Below, piece by piece: positions 51,589 through 59,886 of a DNA stretch of 64,000 nucleotides. The stretch lies in the NCBI RefSeq assembly GCF_946221635.1, contig NZ_CAMIHB010000004.1, positions 146,589-210,588 of the forward strand, written 5' to 3'. This DNA comes from an uncultured Rhodoferax sp. Lineage in GTDB: Bacteria > Pseudomonadota > Gammaproteobacteria > Burkholderiales > Burkholderiaceae_C. The notes beneath the pieces are model-generated. The model was given only the letters and a program-made list of their open reading frames with translations. It did not search any database and was not told the DNA's origin. The stretch's first letter is position 1. Each line of letters opens with the position of its first letter. The position numbers were made by a program, and so were the translations under genes.

Positions 51589-52422
51589 ATGACTCTGGAT
51601 ATCCGCCCTCTGGGCCCCGCCATCGGCGCCCTGGTCAGCAACATCGACCTGACCCAGCCCCTGAACGGTGACAACCGCGACAGCCTGCTCGAAGCCTTGT
51701 TGCAGCACCATGTGCTGTTCTTTGAAAACCAGCCAGTGACGCCGGTGCAGCAGCGCGACCTGGCGCGCGCCTTTGGCGAGCTGCACATCCACCCGGTCTA
51801 CCCGCAGCACCCGGAGGCGCGCGAAATCATCGTGCTGGACACGCACAACGACAACCCGCCCGACAACGACAACTGGCATACGGATGTGACTTTCATCCCC
51901 ACGCCGCCGCTGGGTGCCATCCTGTCGGCGCGTGTGCTGCCCCCGCACGGCGGCGACACGCTGTGGGCCAGCGGCATAGCGGCGTACGAGGCACTGTCCG
52001 AGCCACTGCGTCGCCTGCTGGACCCACTGCACGCGGAGCACAGCTTTGTGCAGTCCTTCCCGGCATGGCGTTATGCGCGCACGCCGGATGAACGCAAGCG
52101 TTGGGAGGAAGCCGTAGCCAAGTCGCCCGATGTGGTGCACCCCGTCATCCGCACCCACCCCATCAGCGGGCGACGCGGCCTCTTCGTCAACGAGGGCTTT
52201 ACCAGCCGCATCGTGGAACTGACGAAAGCCGAGAGCGATGCGCTGTTGGCGTTTTTGCGCGTGCACCTGGCCAAGCCCGAGTTCACGGTGCGCTGGCGCT
52301 GGAAGCCCTACGACCTGGCGTTTTGGGACAACCGCCTGACCCAGCACTACGCCACGGCCGACTACCTGCCGCACCGCCGGGTAATGCACCGCGCGACCAT
52401 CCTCGGGGACGTGCCATTCTGA
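51589..52422 (+). CDS. tauD: Taurine dioxygenase
   Basis: A 277-residue Fe(II)/2-oxoglutarate dioxygenase that converts taurine to aminoacetaldehyde and sulfite. It starts LDIRPLGPAIGALVSNIDL, with HxD in NDNWHTDVTFIPTPP, distal His in NRLTQHYATADY and the 2-oxoglutarate Arg in HRRVMHRATILGD. It is divergent from tauABC, as expected for coordinated control. Its stop is followed at once by repeat family 1 copy h. Confidence 0.91.
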   Translation: MTLDIRPLGPAIGALVSNIDLTQPLNGDNRDSLLEALLQHHVLFFENQPVTPVQQRDLARAFGELHIHPVYPQHPEAREIIVLDTHNDNPPDNDNWHTDVTFIPTPPLGAILSARVLPPHGGDTLWASGIAAYEALSEPLRRLLDPLHAEHSFVQSFPAWRYARTPDERKRWEEAVAKSPDVVHPVIRTHPISGRRGLFVNEGFTSRIVELTKAESDALLAFLRVHLAKPEFTVRWRWKPYDLAFWDNRLTQHYATADYLPHRRVMHRATILGDVPF

Positions 52423-52484
52423 ATTATTGCTATGAATTCAGGAGCTGCTTGCGCACATTTGACGGGGACTGAATGCCAATTTCT
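52423..52484 (-). repeat. Dispersed intergenic repeat family 1, copy h (inverted)
   Basis: In minus orientation it reads GAAATTGGCATTCAGTCCCC, GTCAAATGTGCGCAAGCAGCT, CCTGAATTCATAGCAAT. It begins just after the tauD stop and runs into the predicted 5' end of the desaturase gene. Confidence 0.87.
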
Positions 52485-53435
52485 TTCTCAAACATGGGGC
52501 TGCGCCGCAGACTGGTTGCAGCGCATCGCGCTACCCACACACAGAAGGAGCCTGCTCTCGGGTGGCGCACGGAGGCGCGCACTGCAGTGGAATGGCCCAC
52601 CGTGGCTCTATGGCTCGCGGTAGTGGGCTGTTGGGCATTGGTGCAGGCCCTGCCGCTACCCACAGGCCTGCGATTTGTGGCCGTGCTTGTGCTGGCGGCT
52701 TGGTACATGAGCCTGCAGCACGAGCTGTTGCACGGCCATCCCACGCGGCTCGACGGATTCAACCGCCTGCTGGGCATCCTGCCTTTGGCGCTGTGGTACC
52801 CCTACGACCTCTACAAGGCGCACCACCTCGCCCACCACCAAGACCAGCACCTGACCGAACCCGGTGTGGACCCAGAGAGCAACTACCGGCATGCGGGCAC
52901 GCCCCTGGCGCGCTGTCAGCGCGCGCTGCTCACCAGCCAACGTACGGTGGCGGGCCGGCTGCTGCTGGGGCCGGGGATCACGGTGGCGCATTTGTTGGCG
53001 GACATTGCGCGTGCAATAGCCCGCCGCAACGTCAAACAGCTCTGGCTCTGGGCTCAGCACTTGGCGCTGGCCGTGGCATTGCTGGCCCTGGTTCCGGTAT
53101 CCGCCTGGGAGTACGCGACCGCCGCCTACTTCGGGCTGGGCCTGGCCATGCTGCGTTCGCTCTATGAGCACCGCCCGGCCGCGCTGCCTGCGCACCGCAT
53201 CGTCATCAACGAAGCCGCCCTTCCCTGGCGCCTGCTCTACCTGAACAACAACTACCACGCGGTGCACCACACCCACCCCGACCTGCCCTGGTACCGCATT
53301 CCTGCGCGATACCGCGCCGACCGGGCGGGCTATCTGCAGCGCAATGGTGGTTTTCTGGTGCCAGGCTACCTCTGGCTGCTGCGCCGTCACCTTTGGAAAC
53401 CCGTTGATTCCCCCATCCTTCCGGAAAAGGCTTAA
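52473..53435 (+). CDS. Membrane fatty acid desaturase
   Basis: A 320-residue (or 313 if ATG 52494 is used) membrane di-iron desaturase. The three histidine boxes are present: HELLHGHP, HHLAHHQD and YHAVHHTHPD, with hydrophobic segments between. It introduces a double bond into an acyl chain at the inner membrane. The first seven codons from 52473 lie in repeat copy h, so the true start could be 52494; GGGG before 52473 is a possible ribosome site. It is not obviously linked to the genes on either side. Confidence 0.82.
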   Translation: MPISFSNMGLRRRLVAAHRATHTQKEPALGWRTEARTAVEWPTVALWLAVVGCWALVQALPLPTGLRFVAVLVLAAWYMSLQHELLHGHPTRLDGFNRLLGILPLALWYPYDLYKAHHLAHHQDQHLTEPGVDPESNYRHAGTPLARCQRALLTSQRTVAGRLLLGPGITVAHLLADIARAIARRNVKQLWLWAQHLALAVALLALVPVSAWEYATAAYFGLGLAMLRSLYEHRPAALPAHRIVINEAALPWRLLYLNNNYHAVHHTHPDLPWYRIPARYRADRAGYLQRNGGFLVPGYLWLLRRHLWKPVDSPILPEKA

Positions 53436-53481
53436 TGTCCGGGGCCGGTTCTTTTCTTTTTCACCGACACAAGGAAACACC

Positions 53482-54414
53482 ATGACACTGCAATTCACTC
53501 GCCGCACCCTGGCACTGGCCACATTGGCCGCCGCACTTGCCGCACCAGCCGCCTGGGCGCAGAACGCCCCCGTGCGCGTGGGCTCCAAGATCGACACCGA
53601 GGGCGCGCTCTTGGGCAACATCATTGTTCAGGTGCTGGAGGCCAATGGCATCAAGACCGAGAACAAGGTGCGCCTGGGCAATACCAAGATCGTGCGCAGT
53701 GCCATCGTGGCTGGCGAGATCGACATCTACCCCGAGTACACCGGCAACGGCGCCTTCTTCTTCTCGGACGAGAAAAACCCGGCCTGGAAGAGCGCCAAGG
53801 CCGGCGCCGAACTGGTGAACAAGCTGGACTCCGCCGCCAACAAGATCACCTGGCTGGAAGCCGCCCCTGCCAACAACACCTGGGCCATCGCCATCCGCAA
53901 GGACGTGGCCGCCGCCAACAAGCTCAAGACCCTGGAAGACCTGGGCCGCTGGGTAACGGGCGGGGGCAAGTTCAAGCTGGCCGCCTCGGCCGAATTCATC
54001 GAGCGCTCCGACGCGCTGCCCGCCTTCCAGACCGCTTACGGCTTCAAGCTCAGCCAGGACCAACTGCTGACGCTGGCCGGCGGGGACACCTCGGTCACCA
54101 TCAAGGCCGCGGCCGAGCAGACCTCGGGCGTGAACGCCGCCATGGCCTATGGCACCGACGGCCCGGTCGCCGCGCTGGGCCTGGTGATCCTGGACGACCC
54201 CAAGGGCATCCAGCCTGTCTACGCGCCGGCGCCCATCGTGCGGGAATCGGTGCTGGCCAAGAACCCCAAGATCCGTGAGGTGCTGGCCCCCGTGTTCAAG
54301 ACACTGGACGGCCCGACGCTGCAGTCCCTGAACGCCAAGATCGCGCTGGAAGGCCAGGACGCGAAGAAGGTGGCAACCGACTACCTCAAGGCCAAGGGTT
54401 TGATCAAGGGCTAA
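53482..54414 (+). CDS. osmF: Osmoprotectant ABC transporter substrate-binding protein (OsmF/YehZ-like)
   Basis: A 310-residue OpuAC-type binding protein with a signal peptide ending PAAWAQ. RVGSKIDTEGALLGNIIVQVLE and GEIDIYPEYTGNGAFFF are typical of YehZ/OsmF, which binds glycine betaine with low affinity. AAGGA precedes ATG 53482. It heads a four-gene ZYXW operon with small gaps or overlaps throughout. Confidence 0.9.
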   Translation: MTLQFTRRTLALATLAAALAAPAAWAQNAPVRVGSKIDTEGALLGNIIVQVLEANGIKTENKVRLGNTKIVRSAIVAGEIDIYPEYTGNGAFFFSDEKNPAWKSAKAGAELVNKLDSAANKITWLEAAPANNTWAIAIRKDVAAANKLKTLEDLGRWVTGGGKFKLAASAEFIERSDALPAFQTAYGFKLSQDQLLTLAGGDTSVTIKAAAEQTSGVNAAMAYGTDGPVAALGLVILDDPKGIQPVYAPAPIVRESVLAKNPKIREVLAPVFKTLDGPTLQSLNAKIALEGQDAKKVATDYLKAKGLIKG

Positions 54415-54430
54415 GTCTCCGCGCACTTCC

Positions 54431-55612
54431 ATGCCCCGCCTCACCCCGCCACCGCCCTCAGCCGTGCTGCTGTTGGCCAGCGCCATCGCGCTGACCAGCT
54501 TGCCGCTGCTGCGCACGGCACCCAACCGCCTGCTCAGCGGACAGGGCCAGAGCCTGTTCCAGGTGCTGGCCGCAGCAGGGCCGCTCTGGACGGCGGGCGC
54601 AGCCGCGCTGGCTGCAACCGGAGGGGCACTGCTGCTAGCCCTGTGGCGGCAACAGCGGCGCGGCGCGGTGTTCACACTGGCCTGGGTGGCGGCTGCCGTT
54701 TGGGGGCTGGCCGCGCTGGCGGGCCATTTCGCCAGCGCACAGGGCCAAATCAGTGAGGGCCTGGCGCGCACCAGCCTCTCGGCCGGCTTCTGGCTGGGCC
54801 TGCTCACGGCCTGGCTGCTGGCACAGGACAGCTGGCGCCAACTGCAGGCCCGGCCCTGGCAAGCCGCGCTGTACTGGGGGTTGCTGCTGGCCGGGCTGGC
54901 GCTGCTGCTGGTCAACGGCGCATTGGACGCACTCTCCTCGCTCAAGGAATACGCCAACCGCCAGGAGGAGTTCTGGCGCGCGCTGTTGCAGCACCTGCGC
55001 ATCATTGCGCTGACGACCGGCCTCACCGTCGTTACCGGTCTGCCGCTGGGTGTGGCCCTGCACCGCCGCCCACGCTGGGCCGCGCGCGTGTTCCCGCTGC
55101 TGAGTCTGGTGCAGACCGTGCCCTCGATTGCTCTGTTTGGCCTGCTCATGGCATTGCTGGCCTGGCTGGGCACGCTCATCCCTGTGCTGCCGGCCTGGGG
55201 CATCCAGGGCATTGGCCTGGCGCCGGCCGTGCTGGCGCTGACCTTTTATTCACTGCTGCCGCTGGTGCGCAGCACCTACGAGGGCCTGTCCAACCTGCCC
55301 AGTGCGCTCTCCGAATCGGGCCGCGCCATGGGCTTGTCGTCCACACAGCTGCTCTGGCAGGTGGAGCTGCCGCTGGCCGCACCGGTCATCCTCTCGAGCC
55401 TCAAGGTCATGCTGGTGCAAACCATAGGCTTGGCCGCGGTCGCCGCCCTCATTGGCGCGGGCGGTCTGGGCGCGCTGATGTTCGAAGGCCTGTTCAGCAG
55501 CGCGCTGGATCTGGTGATCCTGGCCGTGGTGCCCATTGTGGTGCTGGCCTGGTTGGCAGAAGCCTTGTTTCTGGTGCTCTCCACCCTCTCCCACCGATGG
55601 AACCCCACATGA
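54431..55612 (+). CDS. yehY: Osmoprotectant ABC transporter permease (YehY-like)
   Basis: A 393-residue permease. A long N-terminal half with about five extra helices precedes the transport domain, as in YehY. The C-terminal domain contains LRIIALTTGLTVVTGLPLGV, the EAA-type GLSNLPSALSESGRAMGLSS and IGAGGLGALMFEGL. It overlaps the ATPase gene start (ATGA). Confidence 0.9.
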   Translation: MPRLTPPPPSAVLLLASAIALTSLPLLRTAPNRLLSGQGQSLFQVLAAAGPLWTAGAAALAATGGALLLALWRQQRRGAVFTLAWVAAAVWGLAALAGHFASAQGQISEGLARTSLSAGFWLGLLTAWLLAQDSWRQLQARPWQAALYWGLLLAGLALLLVNGALDALSSLKEYANRQEEFWRALLQHLRIIALTTGLTVVTGLPLGVALHRRPRWAARVFPLLSLVQTVPSIALFGLLMALLAWLGTLIPVLPAWGIQGIGLAPAVLALTFYSLLPLVRSTYEGLSNLPSALSESGRAMGLSSTQLLWQVELPLAAPVILSSLKVMLVQTIGLAAVAALIGAGGLGALMFEGLFSSALDLVILAVVPIVVLAWLAEALFLVLSTLSHRWNPT

Positions 55613-56571
55613 TTGAATTTGACCGCGTCAGCAAGGTCTATGGTGGTCGCCATGCCGTGGACCAATTGGAGCTGCAGATGGGTGCGGGCGAGTTTGTCGT
55701 CCTGATCGGCCCTTCGGGTTCGGGCAAGTCCACCACGCTGCGCATGATCAACCGCCTGGTCGAGCACGACGCGGGCCGCATCCGATTTGCCGGGCGCGAA
55801 ATCCGCGACTTCGCGCCTGAAGACCTGCGCCGGCGCATGGGCTACGCGATCCAGTCGGTAGGCCTGTTCCCGCACTGGACGGTGGAACGCAACATTGCCA
55901 CCGTGCCGCGCCTGCTGGGCTGGCCCGCGCAGAAGATTGCCGCACGCGTGGAAGAGCTGCTGCATTTGCTGCAGCTGGACCCCGCGCAGTTTGCACGGCG
56001 CTACCCCCATGAGCTATCCGGTGGGCAGCAACAGCGGGTGGGTGTGGCACGTGCTCTCGCAGCAGACCCGGAGGTGCTGCTCATGGACGAGCCCTTTGGC
56101 GCGCTGGACCCGGTCACCCGCATCGTCATGCAGCGCGAGCTCAAACGCATCCATGCGCTCTCGGGCAAGACCATTGTGCTGGTCACGCACGATATCGACG
56201 AGGCCCTGTTCCTGGCCACACGCATCGTGCTGTTCCGGGATGGGCGCGTGGTGCAAGACGGCTCACCGCTCGCGCTGCTGTCGCAACCCGCCAACGCGTT
56301 CGTCACCGACTTCCTGGGTCGCGCCGAACTGGGCATCAAACGCCTGGGCCTAAGCGCCGTGCGCGACCATGTACGCACCGGCACTGGCACCCCCCAGGTC
56401 CAGGGCGAGCCCCTGTCCATCCACAGCAATTTGCGCGAGGCACTGTCCGCCTTCATCGTGCAGGGCCGCGCCAGCCTGCCCGTGGTGCATGACGACGGCA
56501 CCCCGGCGGGCGAGGCCCACTTTGCGGACCTGCTGCAGGCCGAAGACCGCAACGGGCGGAGCACGCCCTGA
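55609..56571 (+). CDS. yehX: Osmoprotectant ABC transporter ATPase (YehX-like) with C-terminal CBS-like region
   Basis: A 320-residue ATPase: Walker A GPSGSGKSTTLRMINRL, signature LSGGQQQRVGVARALA, Walker B VLLMDEPFGALD, switch His in LVTHDIDEAL. The last 60 residues (NLREALSAFIVQGRASLPVV) resemble a CBS half-repeat that senses ionic strength in OpuA-type systems. I chose ATG 55609, overlapping the permease stop; an ATG four codons earlier is possible. Confidence 0.9.
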   Translation: MIEFDRVSKVYGGRHAVDQLELQMGAGEFVVLIGPSGSGKSTTLRMINRLVEHDAGRIRFAGREIRDFAPEDLRRRMGYAIQSVGLFPHWTVERNIATVPRLLGWPAQKIAARVEELLHLLQLDPAQFARRYPHELSGGQQQRVGVARALAADPEVLLMDEPFGALDPVTRIVMQRELKRIHALSGKTIVLVTHDIDEALFLATRIVLFRDGRVVQDGSPLALLSQPANAFVTDFLGRAELGIKRLGLSAVRDHVRTGTGTPQVQGEPLSIHSNLREALSAFIVQGRASLPVVHDDGTPAGEAHFADLLQAEDRNGRSTP

Positions 56572-57314
56572 TGCGCAAGGGATGGCTCGCACCCCTGCTG
56601 CTCACCGGTGTGCTGCTGGCACTGGCCTTCGGGCTGGTCGCGCTGGAGCCGCTGTTTCACCAGCTCTTTCCTGCGCAAGAACGTGCCATGTACCGCCAGC
56701 AAGGCTTTGCCGAACTGCTGGGCGCCCACCTGGCGCTGGTGCTGATCTCCAGCGGCATCGCGCTGGTGGTGGCACTGGCCGCCGGCATCTGGGTCACCCG
56801 CAGCAGCGGGCGCGCCTACCGCAGCCTGGTGGAATCGCTGGTTTCCATGGGCCAGACCTTTCCACCCGTCGCCGTGCTGGCACTGGCCGTGCCCCTCATC
56901 GGCTTTGGTGAGCAGCCGGCCTATATCGCACTGGCCATCTATGGCCTGCTGCCCATGCTACAGGGCGTGATCGCCGGGCTGGAGGCGATCCCCCAGTCCG
57001 CGGTGGACGCCGCGCGCGGTCTGGGCCTGCGGCCCTGGCAGATCTTCCGCTCGGTGGAGTGGCCGCTGGCCGCACCGATTGCGCTGGCCGGCCTGCGCAC
57101 CTCCGTCACCATCAACATCGGCACCGCCGCCATCGCCGCCACCGTGGGCTCGCAAAACCTGGGCTCGCCCATCATCATCGGCCTCTCAGGCTTCAACACC
57201 CCTTATGTGTTGCAGGGCGCACTGCTCACCGGCCTGCTGGCCATCACGGTCGATAGCTGGTTTGCCTACGCCGCCGAGCTGCTGCAAGGCTGGAAGCGCG
57301 GGTCCACCCCATGA
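56571..57314 (+). CDS. yehW: Osmoprotectant ABC transporter permease (YehW-like)
   Basis: A 247-residue second permease, beginning at the last base of the ATPase stop codon (TGATG). GAHLALVLISSGIALVVALAAG, the EAA segment IPQSAVDAARGLGLRPWQIF and TVGSQNLGSPIIIGLSGFN are family-like. With YehY it forms a heterodimeric pore. The order Z-Y-X-W equals that of E. coli. Confidence 0.89.
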   Translation: MRKGWLAPLLLTGVLLALAFGLVALEPLFHQLFPAQERAMYRQQGFAELLGAHLALVLISSGIALVVALAAGIWVTRSSGRAYRSLVESLVSMGQTFPPVAVLALAVPLIGFGEQPAYIALAIYGLLPMLQGVIAGLEAIPQSAVDAARGLGLRPWQIFRSVEWPLAAPIALAGLRTSVTINIGTAAIAATVGSQNLGSPIIIGLSGFNTPYVLQGALLTGLLAITVDSWFAYAAELLQGWKRGSTP

Positions 57315-58108
57315 CTAATGGCATGACCGTTGGACTGCCCATGTACTACCCGCGCGAAGGCGCGCTGCAGGCCTTCTGGGACGCGCTGCGCACCGAGCTG
57401 CCAGGCCACTCGCTGCCCGCCACCCTGGAATGGCCCGACGACTATATGGCGCACTGGCGCGCACCCACGCTGCTCTTGAGCCAGACCTGTGGCTACCCGC
57501 TCGTGCGTGGGCTGCGGGGCAGCGTGCAGCTGCTGGGCAGCTTTGTCTATGACGTGCCCGGCGCGCAAGGCATGGACAGCCGCAGCCAGCTCATCTGCCG
57601 GCGCGGTGACGCGCGCAGCACGCTGGCCGCGTTTCGCAGCAGCACCGTGGCCTTCAATGCGCCGGACTCGCAGTCCGGCTACAACGCCCTGCGTGCCCGG
57701 ATTGCGCCGTTGGCCCAGGAGGGCCGCTTCTTTGGCCGGGCGATCGAGACTGGTGCGCACCTGCAATCCATTGCCGCCGTGCTGGACGGCCGCGCCGACC
57801 TCGCCGCCATCGACGCAGTGACCTGGGCGCTCGCGCTGGAGGCGCGCCCCGCACTGGCCCAGGCACTCACGGTGCTGGACCAGACCGCACCCTACCCAGG
57901 CCTGCCCCTCATCACCGCGCTCCAGACGCCTGCCGAGACGGTGGCCCAGTTGCAAGCCGCACTGCACACCGTGGCCACGGCGGCACGCCATGCGGCCGTG
58001 CGTGCGCCGCTGCGCATCACCGGCTTTGTACGCAGCACGCTGGAGGACTACGCGGTCTGCGAAACCATGGAGGCGCAGGCCTGGGCCCTGGGCGTGTACC
58101 GCCTCTGA
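57311..58108 (+). CDS. PhnD-like binding protein without signal peptide
   Basis: A 265-residue periplasmic-binding-protein fold of the phosphate/phosphonate (PhnD) type: VGLPMYYPREGALQAFWDAL, then AFNAPDSQSGYNALRARIA and DGRADLAAIDAVTWALA with the usual FVRSTLEDYA end. There is no signal peptide or lipobox, so it appears cytoplasmic, which is odd for a transport protein. The start overlaps the YehW stop by four bases, indicating co-translation. It may be a cytoplasmic ligand sensor or sponge. Confidence 0.75.
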   Translation: MTNGMTVGLPMYYPREGALQAFWDALRTELPGHSLPATLEWPDDYMAHWRAPTLLLSQTCGYPLVRGLRGSVQLLGSFVYDVPGAQGMDSRSQLICRRGDARSTLAAFRSSTVAFNAPDSQSGYNALRARIAPLAQEGRFFGRAIETGAHLQSIAAVLDGRADLAAIDAVTWALALEARPALAQALTVLDQTAPYPGLPLITALQTPAETVAQLQAALHTVATAARHAAVRAPLRITGFVRSTLEDYAVCETMEAQAWALGVYRL

Positions 58109-58123
58109 CCCTCCGGTGGCCCC

Positions 58124-58747
58124 TCAGGCCTGCGGCGCGCGGCAATAGCAGTAGACGAACTGCTGCGCGCTGCCCCACGGCGTGGTGTGGGCCTCGCGCT
58201 GGTGGGCCACCAGCTTGAACGGCGCGCCAAACTCGGCATGCAGGCCTTCGGGCGCGTAGCGCATGACGGGCAGGCCACTGCACTGCAGGGGCCCGTCGTC
58301 CGCGAAGGTGGCCACGATGACGTGGCCGCCGGGCTTCACGCTGTGCAAGACCTGGGCGACATAGGCCCGGCGGTCTTCGGGTCGGGTGAGGAAATGGAAC
58401 ACCGCGCGGTCATGCCAGACGTCAAAGGCATGCTCTGGCAGCGCCACCGTGGTGACATCGGCTTCCAGCCAGTGCGCGCGCGCCTCCATGGGGGCCTGGC
58501 GCGCCCGGGCCACGGCCAGCGCGGCAGCGGAGAGATCCAGCACCGTCACGTCCTGGTAGCCGCGGGCGAGCAGGTCGTCCACCAGGGTGGAGGCCCCGCC
58601 CCCCACGTCGATCACGCGGGCCCGCGGCCCCAGGCCGATGGCGTCGATCAGACGCAGGGACTGCTCGGCATGCGGCTGGTACCAGCTCACAGCGTCGCTG
58701 GCCTTGCTGCCGTACACCTGCTCCCAATGTTGTTTGCTGTCGGGCAT
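58124..58747 (-). CDS. Class I SAM-dependent methyltransferase
   Basis: A 207-residue methyltransferase: motif I ARVIDVGGGASTLVDDLL, acidic strand VTVLDLSAAAL, motif IV FDVWHDRAVFHFL and the post-motif VKPGGHVIVATFADDG. It starts HWEQVYGSKASDAVSWYQPH, as in a small group often near chalcogen or metalloid genes. The substrate is not known; thiopurine or small-thiol methylation are possibilities given the neighbouring persulfide module. Confidence 0.85.
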   Translation of the reverse strand: MPDSKQHWEQVYGSKASDAVSWYQPHAEQSLRLIDAIGLGPRARVIDVGGGASTLVDDLLARGYQDVTVLDLSAAALAVARARQAPMEARAHWLEADVTTVALPEHAFDVWHDRAVFHFLTRPEDRRAYVAQVLHSVKPGGHVIVATFADDGPLQCSGLPVMRYAPEGLHAEFGAPFKLVAHQREAHTTPWGSAQQFVYCYCRAPQA

Positions 58748-58759
58748 GGGGGTCTCCTT

Positions 58760-58816
58760 TTGCTATTGTTTCAGTAGCTGCTTGCGCACATTCCACGCGG
58801 GGCTGAGGGCCGATTT
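58760..58816 (-). repeat. Dispersed intergenic repeat family 1, copy i (inverted)
   Basis: In minus orientation: GAAATCGGCCCTCAGCCCCG, CGTGGAATGTGCGCAAGCAGCT, ACTGAAACAATAGCAA. It fills the gap between the persulfide dioxygenase stop and the methyltransferase start, sense to the latter. Confidence 0.87.
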
Positions 58817-58817
58817 C

Positions 58818-59777
58818 TTATAAAACATCGACCGGAACCTTGAGGTAGACCCGGCCATTGGCCTCGGCCGGAGGCATCTCGCCGGCGCGGATGTTGACCT
58901 GCACCGAGGGCAGGATGAGCTTGGGCACGGCCAGCCCCGCGTCGCGCCGCCGGCGCAGGGTGACAAAGTCGGCCTCGGCCACACCGTCGTGCACATGGAT
59001 GTTGCGGGCGCGCTGTTCGGCCACCGTGCTGACCCATTGCGCCTCGCGCCCTTCGGGCGGGTAGTCGTGGCACATGTAGAGGCGGGTGTCGGCGGGCAGA
59101 TCCAGCAGGCGGTGGACGCTGGCGTAGAGCTGGTGGGCGTTGCCGCCGGGGAAGTCACAGCGCGCAGTGCCTACGTCCGGCATGAAGAGGGTGTCCCCCA
59201 CAAACACGGCGGCCGGGCCTTGGGCCGCGTCCACCTGGTAGGCCATGCAGGCCGGGGTGTGGCCGGGCACGGCCAGGGCGCGGGCCTGCAGGTCGCCAAT
59301 GGCGAAGGCTTCGCCGTCGTGGAACAGATGGTCGAACTGGCGACCATCGGGCTGGAACTCGGGTTCCAGATGGAAGATGCCCTTGAAGACGTTTTGCACA
59401 TCGGTAATCGCGGCGCCAATGGCGATCCGGCCACCCAGCTGCTTGCGCAGGTAGTGGGCGGCAGAGAGGTGGTCGGCGTGGGCATGGGTTTCCAGAATCC
59501 ACTGCACCGTCAGGGCCTGCGCCCGCACAAAGTCCGCCATGGCATCGGCCGAGCGAGTGCTGGTGCGGCCAGACTGGGGGTCGAAGTCCAGCACGGAGTC
59601 CACCAGGGCGGCATGGCCTCCGGGGTGGTCAAAGACCACATAGCTCACCGTCCAGGTGGCGGGGTCGAAAAAGGCCTGCACCTGGGGTTGGGGTGTGGCA
59701 GAGGGGCTGGGGGCAGCGGTAGCGGTAGCGGTAGCGGTAGCGGTAGCGGTAGCGGTAGCGGTAGCGGTAGCGGTCAT
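58818..59777 (-). CDS. blh: Persulfide dioxygenase-like metallo-beta-lactamase-fold protein (Blh/ETHE1)
   Basis: A 319-residue MBL-fold hydrolase with the metal motif ETHAHADHLSAAHYL, then VPGHTPACMAYQ, FVGDTLFMPDVGTARCDFPGG and YMCHDYPP. It is very similar to ETHE1/Blh enzymes that oxidise glutathione persulfide to sulfite. The protein starts with ten Thr-Ala pairs encoded by a hexamer repeat, then a Pro-rich linker, before the catalytic domain at about residue 33. AAGGAG precedes ATG 59777. It is divergent from the bigR-like regulator. Confidence 0.9.
   Translation of the reverse strand: MTATATATATATATATATATAAPSPSATPQPQVQAFFDPATWTVSYVVFDHPGGHAALVDSVLDFDPQSGRTSTRSADAMADFVRAQALTVQWILETHAHADHLSAAHYLRKQLGGRIAIGAAITDVQNVFKGIFHLEPEFQPDGRQFDHLFHDGEAFAIGDLQARALAVPGHTPACMAYQVDAAQGPAAVFVGDTLFMPDVGTARCDFPGGNAHQLYASVHRLLDLPADTRLYMCHDYPPEGREAQWVSTVAEQRARNIHVHDGVAEADFVTLRRRRDAGLAVPKLILPSVQVNIRAGEMPPAEANGRVYLKVPVDVL
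59715..59774 (-). repeat. Hexanucleotide microsatellite, ten units, coding for (Thr-Ala)10
   Basis: Ten perfect ACCGCT units (AGCGGT on the plus strand) directly follow the start codon of the persulfide dioxygenase gene. Changes in copy number keep the frame but alter the N-terminal length. Confidence 0.92.
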
Positions 59778-59821
59778 GGAAAACTCCTTGTAAAGGTCGT
59801 TGTTTCAATTTAGACATAGAT

Positions 59822-59856
59822 AGTCTATTGACTTATATATTGTTAGTCAATAAACT
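59822..59856. promoter_or_regulatory. Overlapping divergent promoters and BigR-like palindrome
   Basis: Plus strand: TTGACT (59828-59833), 17 bases, TAAACT (59851-59856). Minus strand: TTGACT (complement of 59845-59850), 17 bases, TAGACT (complement of 59822-59827). The palindrome TATTGAC (59826-59832) / GTCAATA (59846-59852) lies across both. A single dimer bound here would shut off both directions. Confidence 0.75.
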
Positions 59857-59886
59857 ATGCTCAACTTAATTGAAACCGTGCCATTC

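Noticed and set aside
59701..59776. Short tandem repeats as a possible CRISPR array
   Set aside because: The unit is a contiguous hexamer without spacers and lies inside an open reading frame.
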